Source of the DNA: Oscarella lobularis
Taxonomy: Eukaryota > Porifera > Homoscleromorpha > Homosclerophorida > Oscarellidae
Length of the DNA: 27,500 bases
Direction of reading: 5' to 3'
NCBI RefSeq assembly: GCF_947507565.1
Contig: NC_089175.1
Coordinates: 7,348,698-7,376,197, forward strand
Part shown: in pieces, positions 27,185 to 27,500 of the stretch
Numbering within the stretch: the first letter of the stretch is position 1
How the letters are laid out: each line of letters begins with the position of its first letter
Notes under the pieces: generated by a model
The model's input: only the letters and a program-made list of their open reading frames with translations
What the model was told of the DNA's origin: nothing
Databases searched by the model: none
Program-made: the position numbers and the translations under genes

Positions 27185-27444
27185 GTTGTAAACAGTCACG
27201 TGCCTAGCAACAAGAACGATCGCAAACAAAATGTAATAACTTCCTATACACTGTCTTTGATCATCTACTATTTTAATTCAACTAATTGCTCGAAAAGGAA
27301 GATTTTCAAACTGACGCAAAGCCTCGATCAAAGCTATCAGCACAGCCTTTTTCTAAAAGATTGGATATGAATTTTTAGAGGACATGCAAACATTTACAAT
27401 ATCAAAAAAGACGTGTCAAAAATAAGAGATAAAAACAAGCAGCA
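27185..27444 (-). promoter_or_regulatory. 5' flank of the deubiquitinase gene
   Basis: Contains CACGTG followed by CCTAGCAAC (27198-27211), the latter like half of an RFX X-box. The rest is AT-rich with no clear feature. Confidence 0.3.
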
Positions 27445-27500
27445 CAGAATAAATGCAGCATTTATTCAGAATAAATGCAGCAATTATTCAGAATAAATGC
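27445..27500. repeat. 22-bp palindromic tandem repeat running off the window
   Basis: Units start at 27445, 27467 and 27489 (the last is cut by the window edge) and follow CAGAATAAATGCAGCAWTTATT. Unit 1 contains GAATAAAT and ATTTATTC around GCAGC, a perfect 8-bp hairpin. The array continues beyond the window. Confidence 0.9.

Overview
The window is genomic DNA of an animal. Two receptor tyrosine kinase genes and a ubiquitin-specific protease gene are split by many very short GT-AG introns (mostly 45-60 bp). Compact introns together with receptor tyrosine kinases (RTKs) of unfamiliar architecture suggest a sponge, perhaps a homoscleromorph. That placement is inference; no ribosomal or mitochondrial marker is present to fix it.

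Layout. (1) About 30-8588, + strand: an FN3-rich receptor tyrosine kinase of about 2,490 residues, with about 13 fibronectin III domains, one laminin-type EGF module, an unrecognised cysteine-containing insert, one membrane span, one kinase domain, and a tail rich in SH2-docking motifs. (2) 8589-18085: a 9.5 kb gene-poor stretch. It holds a fragment of an ERI1-like exonuclease, a diverged direct duplication, two GC-rich hairpin-rich blocks that look like mobile-element remnants, a promoter-like area followed by short exon-like pieces, a triplicated small-exon unit, micro- and minisatellites, and a few weak ORFs. (3) 18086-24467, + strand: a 26-exon receptor tyrosine kinase of about 1,672 residues with TWO tandem kinase domains, both with a full set of catalytic motifs, and an ectodomain that includes a beta-trefoil (ricin-B-like) stretch. 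(4) 25032-27184, - strand: a USP2/USP21-type deubiquitinase, convergent with the second RTK. (5) Palindromic 22-bp tandem repeats at the right edge.

The most notable object is the dual-kinase receptor. In JAKs the first of the tandem domains is a pseudokinase, whereas here both domains keep the glycine loop, VAIK/VAVK lysine, HRD and DFG. The two domains share two intron positions in the same phase, which fits duplication of a kinase domain inside the gene. The first RTK looks built to recruit Grb2-type and PI3K-type adaptors through repeated YxN and YxxM sites. I see no operon-like or functional link among the three genes beyond proximity. Exon models were made by eye from splice consensus and reading phase; points I could not settle are stated in the entries.
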